Positions 49,264 through 60,145 of a stretch of DNA of 64,000 nt are shown here, piece by piece (position 1 is the stretch's first letter; each line of letters starts with the position of its first letter). Both the position numbers and the translations under genes were made by a program. The stretch is from Metridium senile (lineage: Eukaryota > Cnidaria > Anthozoa > Actiniaria > Metridiidae). Where the stretch lies: contig OX459109.1 in assembly GCA_949775045.1 (NCBI GenBank), forward strand, positions 1,830,108 to 1,894,107, in the 5' to 3' direction. The notes below the pieces were generated by a model. It did not search any database. It saw only the letters and a program-made list of their open reading frames with translations, and was not told the origin of the DNA.

Positions 49264-50347
49264 TCAATGAAAAATTGTTATTATTGAAGTTGTTTTTGTT
49301 AAAAACGTGAGTTTATTTTCCAATCTAGTTTGTTTTTGAAAATGAGTTTCTTCGATGATTCTTTTCTTAAAGTAGGCTTTTTGTGCATCTAAACTATTTT
49401 GCGATTGAGTTTCGGTTTGTTCAGATGTTTTTTTCTTGAAGTATGCTTTTTGTGCATCTAATCTTTTTTGCCTTTCAATTGCAGTTTGTGTTAATTTGCT
49501 ATTTTTTTGATATGTTCTCATCTTTTCTAGCCTGGTTTCTCTATGATGTGGCGTTTCTTCTGGGAGTTTTCTTTTTTTTTTTTTTTTCAATATTTTTTTC
49601 CTCTTTACATTCAGAAAATTCAACAACTTTTCTCGTACACAAATTTTTATTGTTAGTCGACATTAGTTGGTGAGTTGGTGATTTACTAGTGTTACTAACA
49701 AATTGAACAGACATAATTTCAAATAATTCACTACTTAATTCAATGGAAAGTGAACGTAAATATTGTTCTAATGTGGTTAGATCACAGCATTTCATAACAA
49801 CAGCAGTGCCATTATCATCAAGCATATCATAATCGTTACGTGCATGAGAATCAAAAACATAAATAACATTGTCAGTATGTTTAATCAATGCCATCGTATA
49901 ACCATCTAGTATCATAAATGCATAATTATCATTCGAGAAAGTATTCATCAAGGCAGAATGTAAATCAAGATCGTTTGCCTCGTCGGGCGATTGATTTGGA
50001 TCGTTTGCCTCGTTGGGCGATTGATTCTGTGTCATCGTAAACCAAAGGACTCGATCTTGCAGATAATTCAGAGAAATCGTCTCTTCATCAGGTACAGAGC
50101 GTTCTTCGAAAGCTTTTAAAAACATGGAATCTCCTTCGGCTAAAAGACGATCCACCGTCTGTGTTGTCCATTTCGAAATATTACCACAATTTGCACATAA
50201 CAGAGCTGAAAGAGTCATAAAAGCACATTGTCTTCCTCTTGAAATGTTGCTAAAACGACCATCACCTTGATGAATACTTCCTCGAGTAAATAAAGTCGCA
50301 TTTAACATAAAGTAATTATCATACATACCTTCGCCAAGAGACCATGT
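49264..50347 (-). pseudogene. Tegument-type cysteine-protease-like ORF (C76-like), transposon-associated, frameshifted
   Basis: The main ORF (50326 to 49541, minus) has RGRQCAFMTLSALL with a candidate catalytic Cys, then YAFMILDGYTMALIKHTDN and VFDSHARNDYDML with the Asp/His pair, the pattern of herpesvirus large-tegument-type deubiquitinase domains and of relatives found in transposable elements. A second ORF (49626 to 49264) continues in another frame after a run of about 18 A's, with repeats of ERQKRLDAQKAYFKKK type, a Lys-rich region known from Helitron-linked proteins. The domain start is truncated: an in-frame stop lies about 23 bases 5' of the first ATG. Function is inferred from motifs only. 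Confidence 0.55.
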
Positions 50348-50616
50348 GGTTTACGGCGCATTAATCATTTGATAATAACCGCTGATTACGATTACGGCAG
50401 GCGCAAAAATTGTCAATCGCTACCTAGCCCACGAAATCGACTTTCGACTTGGGTATTGATCGTGTTACACAGGGATCCCAATGGAAAATCTGCGAGATTA
50501 GTGTCGCTGCTCACTTCGTTCGCAGCAAAAATTGCATACTAATGTTGAAAACAAATTTTAGCTTAACGATGTATTCTAGGTATCAGAACATTAAAACTAA
50601 ATAAATTTTTTCTAAA

Positions 50617-50850
50617 TTTTCTACAAAATTTACCCGCTTAATTCGGCCACCTCGATAATACGGCCACTTTGGGCTGTCCCTTTGGTGGCCGGATTAACGG
50701 GGTTCCACTGTACTTATTTAAAGATTCAATAATCAATGTTGATCATCTGGAAATTGTGTCCATTTTTATCGATAACCGCTTTGCATGTTTATTATTATTT
50801 ATAAAATGAAAACTAATTTCACTGGGAACATTTTTGGGATTTAATATATT
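50617..50850. repeat. Inverted copy of the 25.75-25.98 kb segment, with a partial CAGTGGAACCCCG MITE
   Basis: GGTGGCCGGATTAACGGGGT then TCCACTGTAC and the flank CATCTGGAAATTGTGTCCAT match the left arm inverted. Confidence 0.7.
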
Positions 50851-51250
50851 CAAAAGTCGAACTTTTGAAAAGGTATCCACTTGACATCGTTATTGCTTCA
50901 TTTAACATGTAATGGGTAGTTGTCTGACTATTGAGAAGCGCGAAAACGGCCACTTTTATTTGCATGCGCGAATATAAGTCAAAACTTTGTATTCATATTG
51001 ATAGGATTTTACGTCAAAAATGTTTGCACATATCAAACTCCAAAACCGCATGCCTGGCTTCTTTATTGATTTCAGTTGTTTTTTGTAAAATCCTGATTAA
51101 CATAATTAGCTACTTATCGATATTAAAGTAAATATATAATAGAACCATGAAATAAAATCAAATTGTTAGTGTGTAATAGTTCTTATTTAGCGACTATTAG
51201 TTACTATAAAAGACAAGTAAAGTTGTAATGAGGTATTGTTCCCTTTTGTA

Positions 51251-51687
51251 GAGTGCACGCCATATATCCGTGAAATAAAACATAAGGGCCCGAGCAAACG
51301 CACGCAACATTGTTGGCCAACATTGTTGCGATACGGTTTGCTGAACACGAGAACAAAAGAAATGTTGGATGAATTTCATCAAACATCATCCAACAGGGTG
51401 TTTAAACGGGCCCAACATGTTGGAGCAACAATGTTGGTCCAACAATGTTGCGTGCGTTTGCACGGGCATTTATATGTATTGTCTAATTGCACTATTATGT
51501 ACAAACTAGTGGATAGCACTGGAGTGGAACAGTGCAAAGAACAATGGTCACATAATTAGCTGTCTTTGTGTTTCTTTGTATGATTTACGCCTGAGCCTTG
51601 AAATCTTAATAACAAACTAGTTGATAACTAAATACTATTATGCACTACAAAGTTAGTACTTTTTTCACGGATATATGGTGTGCACTC
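51251..51687. mobile_element. MITE, GAGTGCAC(G/A)CCATATATCCGTGA family (level 2)
   Basis: Terminal repeats GAGTGCACGCCATATATCCG and its complement, TA on both sides (51249-51250, 51688-51689). The uninterrupted copy at 8.6 kb reads CTTTTGTATTTGATG at this point, confirming a TA duplication. Confidence 0.9.
51286..51467. mobile_element. Inverted-repeat element (level 3), GCCCGAGCAAACGCACGC
   Basis: GCCCGAGCAAACGCACGCAA and CATTGTTGG on the left match the reverse complement on the right (GCGTGCGTTTGCACGGGC), with ACAATGTTG motifs repeated inside. It is contained in the level-2 element. Confidence 0.8.
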
Positions 51688-52149
51688 TATTTGATGTTTC
51701 TGGTTGAGTGATACTGACTAAATAGTCACTAAATAAAAACTATTAGTTAGTGACTATTTTGTTTTTTATCTCATGGTTCTAGTGCTTTCGCTCTACTCAA
51801 TAACTATTTTTACTTCTTTGTCGCCATCTGTGAAATTTGCCGAGATGTATAACCAAGTGCATGTATTGCAACCATTGCCAGGAGAGTGAATTGAACAAAA
51901 GAAACGGCAGCCATGCTGGTGGTCTTGATTAAAGAAAACCATCACCACTGGTGGTCAATTCGCTCTCCTGGGAATGGAAATTGCAATCTAACTATCCCCT
52001 CTTTCAAAATTATGCTGATTTTTTAAAATACTTGCATGAAAGACTTAATTCTACAGCAACGAAAGAATATTGATCACCACCGCAAAGACCTATTCTTCTA
52101 AAAGTACCGCGACTCAAGTTAGGACGCATTCGTTGTTCAGTGATCATTG

Positions 52150-52495
52150 ATCACTTAGACATCATTGAAGCCGTTGCTGCATCTCCTTCTTCTAGAAGTA
52201 GACATCAAAAGCCGTTGCTGAATCTCCTTCTTCTAGAAGATCGAAGACATCAAAAGCCGTTGCTGAATCTCTTTCTTCTAGAAGTAGACATCAAAAGCCG
52301 TTGCTGAATCTCCTTCTTCTAGAAGTAGACATCAAAAGCCGTTGCTGAATCTCTTTCTTCTAGAAGTAGACATCAAAAGCCGTTGCTGAATGTCCTTCTT
52401 CTAGAAGTAGACATCAAAAGCCGTTGCTGGATCTACTTCTTCTAGAAGTAAACATCAAAAGCCGCTGCTGAATCTACTTCTTCTAGAAGTATAGC
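52150..52495 (+). promoter_or_regulatory. 41-bp minisatellite with eight TTCTAGAA palindromes upstream of CLN3-like copy 4
   Basis: TTCTAGAA starts at 52190, 52231, 52276, 52317, 52358, 52399, 52440 and 52481. All steps are 41 except one of 45. The last lies 132 bases upstream of the ATG. Each unit reads CATCAAAAGCCGTTGCTGAA then TCTCCTTC. TTCnnGAA is the heat shock element core. A regulatory role is inference; a simple satellite is the alternative. Confidence 0.6.
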
Positions 52496-52619
52496 TGTGA
52501 CTACTAAGTCGTAACGCACTCGTTGTTCAGTGAATATCAAGGGTATTCTAGACGGGTAATTTCAAATCACCTGTCCTTAAGTGTCTAAAGTAGAAAAAGT
52601 TTAATCACTACGACAAGAC

Positions 52620-55093
52620 ATGGAGGAAAAAACATCAATCAATGTGGTTTTTCTCGTCTCGGCCACAATGGCTTATCTTGTCTTTATAATTCTACTCTCT
52701 GGATCCCAGGACATCCTGGCAGGAACACGTATCCAAACTTCAACGATCTTATTAGCAGATATCGGGCCATTTTTCCTCATCTCCCTCATCTTCCCGTACT
52801 TCGCCAAGAGGATCCCATACATCGTTCGCGTTGTATGTGTCATTTTCTTCTACTTAATCGCCTTTTCTATCCTTGGCCTTGTCGATAATGTGAATTTGAA
52901 GATCTTTGGTGTATTCTTGGCATCGTTTGGGACTGGTATTATGAACGTGAGCCTGCTTGGTTTGACATCGTACTTTAGTCCGTCTGTTTTATCGTGGTAT
53001 TCCACGGGTACAGGGTTTGGAAGTGTTGCTGGACCGCTCTTTTACACAGGTGAATAAATATAGTAATATAATATAATTATAGCCTTATTGATAAGGCGTT
53101 AATTCATATCATAGATATAACGGAGGAGGTGGGACAAATAGTTGAAAAACAATAATGGGAAGACGAATAATAATATTTATTTAATAATAATATAATACAT
53201 AGTATAACGTTTCTTCAACCAAAATGTTTTTTATTTTCCAAGAAATTTTAATAATATAATAATTAGCATCATTTATAAGGCACTAAATCTGGCGCTTAAC
53301 CAACTAAGCTGAACTGAACACGAAACAGATCTAGATAAATATCGGCTTAGATAAACGGAGGAAGCTGGACAAATTAATAGCTTAAAAACAACTATAGGAA
53401 GACGAATAATAAGAATATAACAATAATTATTCTCATTTACAATTAAGGTGCAAAATTTTCTATTTTTCTTTCGATCGAATTTAATTTATGTTTCTTTCTC
53501 TTTTGTTTTTGACAAAGCTACGACTTTTCAATGAAACAATACATATAATTTCCCCAAAAATATTCAAGCATAAGTATTTAAGCTATTCTAATTTTGGACA
53601 ATAAATCCAATGATGACCCTGATGATTGAATTGCAATATTTAGAATTTGTTTATATCTTTAATTTAAATCAAAAATATTTGTACTTTTTCTGGTTTTTTT
53701 AAAAATATTAATTTGGCATTCAACCTAACATTACGTATCCCTCGCACAATTTATACACACCTATCCTGAGTTGTATCGTAATTTGTGGGCAATAAACACG
53801 TCAATATGAAGATAATTTAATTAAGATGTTTAGACTTCGTTTATATTTTTAGTTTCAGTCAAAAATATTTTTAAATTCTCTCGATTTTCGATAAATATGT
53901 GGCATACAACCCACAGTAGCCCCGCATAATGTATGCAGACATATCCTAAGTTGTATCGTAGTTTTTGGAAACAAATAACCGGAGACTCAAAGGATACGAA
54001 AAACCGGAGACTACTGATTGGGAGGCGAATAAAAGGAGACTATATAAGGAGGGGTATAACCGAAGAATATAGAGGGAGAGGGGGAGGGAGAGTGTGATAC
54101 ACGGAGAATAAAGGGGAAAAATTAAGGGAGGCGAAAAACCGGAGACTATAGGAGGAAATAATTGGAGAAAGGACTAGAAATAATGTGTACTGAGCAACTA
54201 TAGTTGATACTACATCATTTTGTTTTTCAGCAATGACAACATGGTTTTGTGTGTCACCAAACATCACCCTATTCATCCTCGGGCCGTGCTCCTTTCTATT
54301 TCTCCTGTGCTACTATTTCATCCATAAAGAAATCACTCGAAATGAGCAACGCAGAGACGAAGTCGAGTACCAAAAACTAGACGACTCAGACGATGATAAG
54401 ATGGGTAAAGAAGTGTTTGAAAAGCAACAACATATTCAGACATTTTCCAATGAAGATACACTCACAATCAAAGAGAAAATCTCTGCTGTCAAGAAGCTGT
54501 TCTTCGAAGTTGGATGCGCCAGTTTTTTAACATTCTTTTCTGAGTTTTTATTCTTCCAGTCCGTCATCACGACCATAGCCTATCACAGTTCACCATTCCA
54601 ACCACGTGACCACTACCAGTATTATTCTCTGGCTCTGATGATAGGAGAAGTCCTGGGTCGGTCCAATCGAAGTATTTTCAATTACGTGAAACCCTCATGG
54701 CTGCTGACTCCTACGCGTCTTTGCTTGTGTGTCTTGTCCTTCATCGAAGTGTTACATTTGACGTTCTTTTTGTTGGAGTCTTGGTATCGGTTCCTACCTG
54801 GGGTTGGAGTTCCCATATTTCTATGCTTAAGCGGGGGATTTGTTGCTGGTCTTGTGTTTGCAAATTGTCTAGAGCTTGCACGAGCATCGTTTGAAGGAAG
54901 TGCCCGTGAATTCATTCTGACCATGGTGTATGCTCCTATAGACCTTGGTGTTCTTATGGCATCGTTAGGTGGTCTTGCTATTGAACCTGCCATAAGACAT
55001 CACTGCACTGAAACTGCAGCAGATTCTGTTTACTGCTTTACTCGACCTTCAAGTGTGGAGAAATCAATTTCTGTATGCAAAGGTTTGATATAA
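52620..55093 (+). CDS. CLN3/battenin-like membrane protein, copy 4
   Basis: Exon 1 52620-53049 (ATG, MEEKTSINVVFLVS) joins exon 2 54231-55093 in phase 1, about 430 aa (human CLN3 438). Residues 9-33 form the first hydrophobic helix ending LLSGSQDIL. Further helices lie at about 44-66, 70-92 and 98-120, then a Y-rich GTGF region. Exon 2 starts AMTTWFCVSPNITLFILGP, has a charged cytosolic loop (EYQKLDDSDDDKMGKEVFEK) and four or more helices, with FESW-equivalent LLESWYRFLPGVGVP and a Cys-containing C-terminus SVCKGLI. It is intact. Neighbours: the 41-bp repeat array upstream and an AATAAC tract after the stop. Confidence 0.92.
53050..54230 (+). other. Intron of CLN3-like copy 4
   Basis: No gene or clear large element. 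Parts match the copy 1 intron in inverted orientation (for example AACCAACTAAGCTGAAC and TCTATGATATGAATTAACGC), so this is close to the ancestral intron without the 4.75-kb transposon. Confidence 0.7.
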
Positions 55094-55119
55094 CGTCGCA
55101 TACTTCAATTGGTATTAAT

Positions 55120-55210
55120 TAATAAATAACAAAACAAGAACAAGAACAATTACAACAGCAATAACATAACAATAAAAATAACAATCACAATAACAATAAC
55201 AGTAACAATT
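55120..55210. repeat. AATAAC-type tract downstream of copy 4
   Basis: AACAATAACATAACAATAA; a short counterpart of the satellites after copies 1 and 5. Confidence 0.75.
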
Positions 55211-55214
55211 AGTT

Positions 55215-55585
55215 GAATTTGTTTTACAACAACCAATCAGGATTTAGATCGTTAGCTCTACCATTAGCTAGGTTGCCGTTTTTTGTGGCGCCGTTGAGCT
55301 TCAAAGACTTCTACAAATAACGTACTCGTACCTATTATCGCACACATTCTATTATCGTGCTTTTCGTAAAAAAATAATATACACCTTCTAAAAAAACTGC
55401 GTCAAAATTAATTAAAACAATTATGGCTGCTTATTCTGTTGCAACCAACTTTTTTGCTCCACTGTTTTCAATAAACTTTTACGTAGAATAGAAGATATAT
55501 ATTATTTTTTACGCCGGCAAGCACGAGAATAGGATGTGTGGGTTAATAGGTACGACTACCTTAATTATCAAGGAAGGTCTGATGA
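55215..55585. other. Spacer between copy 4 and the LINE fragment
   Basis: AT-rich, no ORF. It contains a small inverted pair (ACGTACTCGTACCTATTATC and AATAGGTACGACTAC), probably a short element. Confidence 0.4.
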
Positions 55586-55587
55586 AT

Positions 55588-56130
55588 GATGATGATGAGT
55601 CTTTATTTAATCGTAGGGTTAACATAGTTACTGGTTTCCCAGTAGTTTTCACTATGGCCCTCCTATTAATACTATAAAATTGACAAGAGAAGTATATGAT
55701 TAGTAAAATTACAAATACGTTAATTACAAGAATAAAGATATGAAATAGTAAAGATTATAAATACGTTAATTACATTTATAACAAGAAGATAATCGGTGTT
55801 TAAAAGGTTGCGATATACTAATATATAAATGTAAAATGCATGTGCACTTATCAAGTGACTAGCAGATAATAAAGTCAATAGGTATTTTTGACTATAAAGT
55901 GTTCTGGTTTCTTATTTTCCTTTAAAATATCTTTTTTTATTTTTTTTATGAAGCTTTTGTGGGATATAATGTTGCGTGTGTAGCTATCAATATTATTCCA
56001 TAAGAGACAAGTGCTGACATGGAAAGTTTTGGACCCTGATACGTTTTTGTATTTAGGAATACAAAAACGTATGAATAATAAGTTGTGTTCTAAAGTATCA
56101 ATTTGATAATATATTATGTTGTTTATGTAT
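55588..56130 (-). mobile_element. LINE 3' fragment (minus strand)
   Basis: Read on the minus strand, one frame gives KNVSGSKTFHVSTCLLWNNI then DSYTRNIISHKSFIKKIKKD, the F..S...LWN..P-like C-terminus of non-LTR reverse transcriptase. A 3' tail follows ending AATAAAGACTCATCATCATC. Confidence 0.7.
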
Positions 56131-56529
56131 ATTTGAAATCTAGATAATTACAAGTGGTAAAAAAGTAACCTCTCGACTATCAAAAAACTGAAGTGTTCAC
56201 GGTTCCAGCCAGCACACTTTATATAATAGCCACCGCACTTACAATAGGAAGATCATATCGTAGAGGCGCTATTCATAAAACAACAAAAGCCCTCCTTAAA
56301 TGAACAGGGTCAGTCAACCGCCATAGGACTGCTCAACTAATAAATATTTTTATCATATGACCCGTATTTTGCCCGTCGCGTGCTCTTAAGAAAACCTTTG
56401 TAAAAAGTCACGTGATGGGGTCCGTACGGCTTTTTTGCACCTGGTCCGTACAAACACGTACGGACCAGCTACTCGAAACATCAAAACAAAAATGGCCTTT
56501 AAATTAAAAAGAGTGGGTCATATGATAAA

Positions 56530-56684
56530 AAACTTATTGACTGAGTTAGGTCGGGCCGTACGGGAAAATATTTGGCTCTTGGTCATTTGTACGAACCTCG
56601 CTGCGCTCGTTCCGTACGTCATGACCGCGAGCCAAATATTTTCCTGTCCGGCCCTCCCACTCAGTCAATAAGTCCTTAGCATGT
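56530..56684. mobile_element. Palindromic MITE (ACTTATTGACTGAGT...)
   Basis: ACTTATTGACTGAGTTAGGT, GGGCCGTACGGGAAAATATT and GGCTC match inverted on the right (GAGCCAAATATTTTCCTGTC, CACTCAGTCAATAAGT), with a GTACGAACC..CGTTCCGTAC core. Confidence 0.85.
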
Positions 56685-56785
56685 AAACGCATAATCAATG
56701 TATTTCTGATTATGCTTATCGGATGATGACCGAAATATCTACTAGTAAAAATGTTTAAAAAAGGCTTCTCGTTATCACATTTTTA

Positions 56786-57000
56786 CAGTGCGAATCGAAA
56801 AACCGTGGGCACCCAGAAATGTTTTAGAAATAGTTTATTGTTCGTATAGCAACTCACAAACAACTCTAACTACAAAAAGTTTATCATACTACACATCAGT
56901 CAAACTTCTTGGCGTGATATAGAAATTTCTGAGTTGTTCAACGAACAAAAAACGATTTTTAAAATATTTCTAGGTGTCCACGGTTTTGTGATTCGCACTG
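56786..57000. mobile_element. MITE, CAGTGCGAATC family, second copy
   Basis: Same sequence as 41167-41394 but inverted. It lies about 200 bases upstream of CLN3-like copy 5. Confidence 0.85.
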
Positions 57001-57205
57001 GAATTCGAATATATGCCCGAACACATATATTTTCACCGCACTGTAGTACATTTAATTTATGCATTTTTTTTTTAGTGGTCAAAAATTGACAGCCGAATCA
57101 CCCGGGAATTTACTCGAAGCTGGATGAGTGCATTGAACCAGAGTTAATAGATGGACTAATGGAGGAACTAATAGATTGAACAAAGTTCTAGCGATCTTCA
57201 CCGAC

Positions 57206-59430
57206 ATGATGCATGAGAAAACGTCCATCAATATTGTGTTTCTCGTATCAGCCGGGTTGCCTTACATGGTCTTTGTAGTCCTTCTTTCTGCATCTCAGGA
57301 TATCCTTCAGGGGACACACATTCAAACCTCTACGATCCTACTAGCGGATATCGGACCGTTTTTCGTCTTTACGCTCATCTTCCCGTACTTTGCCAAGAGG
57401 ATCCCTTACATCGCTCGCGTTGTATGTGTCGTTTGTCTGTACCTGACTGCCTTTTCTATCCTGGGTTTTGTTGGTAATGTGAATTTGAAAGTTTTTGGTG
57501 TTGCATTAGCTTCTCTTGGGACTGGTATTATGGATCTGAGTCTTCTTGGTTTAACTACATACTTCAGTCCATCTGCGTTATCATGGTATTCAGCGGGGTC
57601 TGGCGTTGGTAACGGCATTGGGCCATACTTTTATACAGGTAAATGAACGCGGGAAGGGTTTTATACTTTCAATACTTTGCCCCATACAGTGAGGATACTC
57701 GAACCGTGAACCGGCTTGACTTTTTTCATATTATTATCTTCTGAACTTTCTACTGCTTCAAAACCTCTTAAAATGAAGCAGTGAGTTCAAATACACTAAG
57801 TGTTTATAATAAATCTTATTAAGTATCTGTTAACGCAGGCTAGACTTGAGGGTGATTAGTGAATAAATGTCCCCGAAAGCCGAGGGAGCAGTTTTGTTGA
57901 AGTCCCCAAGCCGTAGGCAAAGGGACTTTTCCTAAACCTCACGAGGCTTGAGGGGACATTTAATCACTGAATCACCCGAAAAGGCATGCTATTAGATTGT
58001 AATATTATGATTCCCGAGGAATATAGAACTACTGTTAGTAAACATATGTTAGTTTCCATAGAAGCATAAATTATAAACTTTTACAAAGCTGTTGAGAATA
58101 TATAAAGTCGAATAATTAAGAGTAATTTACCAACCATTTTCACAGTTAGTACATTGTAATAGTGTAAAAGGGTCTGTATAAGACGTCTTATAAGCCGGCG
58201 TCTTTAGACGTCTTAAGAGATTTTGTTTGAGGAAAAATGGATGCGCTCTTCGGCAACTTAGGTCGTCTTACGGCGTCTTAGGGGGACTTCTGGGCCTGGA
58301 GTAGGCCTAAAAGTCGAATAGCTGAAGAGTGATTTACCAACCATTTTCACAGTTAGTACATTGTAATACTGTAAAAGGGTCTGTATAAGACGTCTTATAA
58401 GCCGGCGTCTTTAGATGTCTTAAGAGATTTTGTTTGAGGAAAAATGGATGCGCTCTTGGGCAACTTAGGTCGTCTTACGGCGTCTTAGGGGGACTTCTGG
58501 GCCTGGAGTAGGCCTAATTATGTGATGGTGGCTCCGGTTCCACTGTATAATATATCGCCATTTTCTTTTTCAGCAATGACAACATGGTTTTGTGTGTCAC
58601 CAAACATCACCCTATTCATCCTCGGGCCTTGCTCATTTCTATTTCTCCTGTGCTACTATTTCATCCAAAAAGAAATCACTCGAAATGAGCAACGCAGAGA
58701 CGAAGTCGAGTACCACATACTAGACGACTCAGACTATGATGAAATGAGTAAAGAAATGGTTGAAAAGCAGCAAAATATTCAGACATTTTCCAATGAAGAT
58801 ACACTCACAATCAAAGAAAAACTCTCTGCTGTCAAGAAGCTGTTCCTCGAGGTCGGATGCGCCAGTTTTTTAACATTCTTTTCTGAGTTTTTGTTCTTCC
58901 AGTCCGTCATCACGACCATGGCCTATCAGAGTTCACCATTCCAACCACGTGACCACTACCAGTATTACACTCTGGCTCTGGTGACAGGAGAAATCCTGGG
59001 TCGGGCCAATCGAAGTATTCTCTATTACGTGAAGCCCTCGTGGCTGTCGACTCCAACGCGTATTCAATTATGTGCCTTGGCCTTCATCGAAGTGTTGCAC
59101 CTGATGTTTTTCTTGTTTGAGTCTTGGTATCGGTTCCTACCTGGGATTGTAGTTCCAATATGTCTATGTTTTAACGGGGGATTTGTTGCTGGAGTTGGTT
59201 TTGCAAATTGTCTGGAGTTCATCCGAGTATCGTTTGAAGGAAGTGCCCGGGAATTCATTCTGACCATGGTGTATGCTCCTATAGATTTTGGTGTTCTTGT
59301 AGCATCGTTAATAGGTCTTGTTATTGAACCTCTTATAAGGCGTCACTGCACCGAAACTGCAGTAGATTCTGTCTACTGCTTTACTCGACCTTCAAGTGTG
59401 GAGAAATCAATTTCTTGGGCAAAGGTTTGA
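57206..59430 (+). CDS. CLN3/battenin-like membrane protein, copy 5
   Basis: Exon 1 57206-57638 (ATG at 57206, MMHEKTSINIVFLVS; the next codon is also ATG) joins exon 2 58574-59430 in phase 1, about 429 aa. An upstream frame from 57176 begins with TTG, so the ATG aligned with copy 4 is chosen. Motifs: SASQDIL, GTGIMDLSLLGLTTYFSPS, SEFLFFQSVITTMAYQSSP, DHYQYY, FESWYRFLPGIVVP. Compared with copy 4, a one-base loss next to the stop changes the last residues from SVCKGLI to SWAKV, removing the C-terminal Cys. Otherwise it is intact. It lacks the 41-bp upstream array. Confidence 0.88.
57848..57980. mobile_element. Palindromic MITE in copy 5 intron (GGTGATT...AATCACC)
   Basis: GGTGATTAGTGAATAAATGT then CCCC, and its inverted counterpart GGGGACATTTAATCACTGAA then TCACCC. 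Inner AAGTCCC/GGGACTT also pair. Confidence 0.75.
58104..58517. repeat. Direct tandem duplication of about 206 bp in copy 5 intron
   Basis: Unit 1 58104-58311 and unit 2 58311-58517 are nearly identical from TTTACCAACCATTTTCACAG through GGGCCTGGAGTAGGCCTA. Each has a self-complementary AGACGTCTTATAAGCCGGCG and TTTAGACGTCTTAAG segment. Confidence 0.9.
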
Positions 59431-59431
59431 T

Positions 59432-59785
59432 ATAATAATACTGACAACGGCAACAATAACGATAACAAAATAATAACGATAACAAAATAATAACAATAAC
59501 AATAACAATAACGATAACGATAACAATAACGATAACAATAACGATAACAATAACGATAGCAATAACGATAACAATAACGATAACAATAACAATAACGATA
59601 ACAATAACCAATAACGATAACAATAACGATAACAATAACCAATAACGATAACAATAACGTTAATGATAACAAAAACCGATAACAATAACGATAACAATAT
59701 TAATAATGATAACAATAATGATAATCATAGTAACAACAACAATAATAACAACAATGATAGCGATAACAGTGACAATAGCAATAGA
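59432..59785. repeat. AATAACGATAAC satellite downstream of copy 5
   Basis: AACAATAACGATAACAATAA units start right after the stop codon, counterpart of 15940-16345 after copy 1. Confidence 0.9.
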
Positions 59786-59859
59786 AATTAAAAATAGAAA
59801 AACAATCAAAGATATCCTTTTGAAAAGAATTGAAAAAGGGTAAAACAAGGCCTAGCTTG

Positions 59860-60145
59860 CCTGGCTAAATACCTTGGAGCGCAAATAGATTAACATATCT
59901 AAGAAAACTGTCTCAGGAAAAAGTGCAATTAAGAGAATTAGATACTTGGTTCCTCGGGGTGACCCTTGTCGAGTTTTTATGTAAAGGAGGGCTATGTTTT
60001 GTCCCTTCTGGTCGGGTGACCCTCCTAGGAGGGTGACCCTATCTCCATGTAAACAGGCCCTTAGTGACCGTTTAGTCACTATCACTCAACCAGAAACATC
60101 AAATACAAAAGGAAACAATACGTCATTACAACTTTAAGTGTCATT
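59860..60145. repeat. Element fragments
   Basis: TCGGGTGACCCTCCTAGGAG and GGTGACCCT are internally palindromic; 60065-60140 matches the GAGCGAAAAC MITE family inverted (ATCACTCAACCAGAAACATC). No gene. Confidence 0.5.

Larger units (their letters stand above)
51141..51793. mobile_element. MITE of the GAGCGAAAAC family (level 1) carrying nested insertions
   Basis: The outer sequences match 8541-8755 on both sides of the inserted DNA. The right end has CTTTCGCTC then TA. The left end starts at AGAACCATGA, lacking the first 15 bases. Confidence 0.85.
51143..52145. other. Intergenic stretch 5' of copy 4
   Basis: Apart from the nested MITEs this holds no gene. 51840-52000 contains an inverted pair around ATTGCCAGGAGAGTGAATTG and TTCGCTCTCCTGGGAATGG, a short hairpin element. 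Confidence 0.5.

Noticed and set aside
57176..57205. Upstream start of CLN3-like copy 5 giving ten extra residues
   Set aside because: It would need a TTG start; ATG at 57206/57209 aligns with copy 4. Likewise the GTG start at 23581 for copy 1 was rejected.
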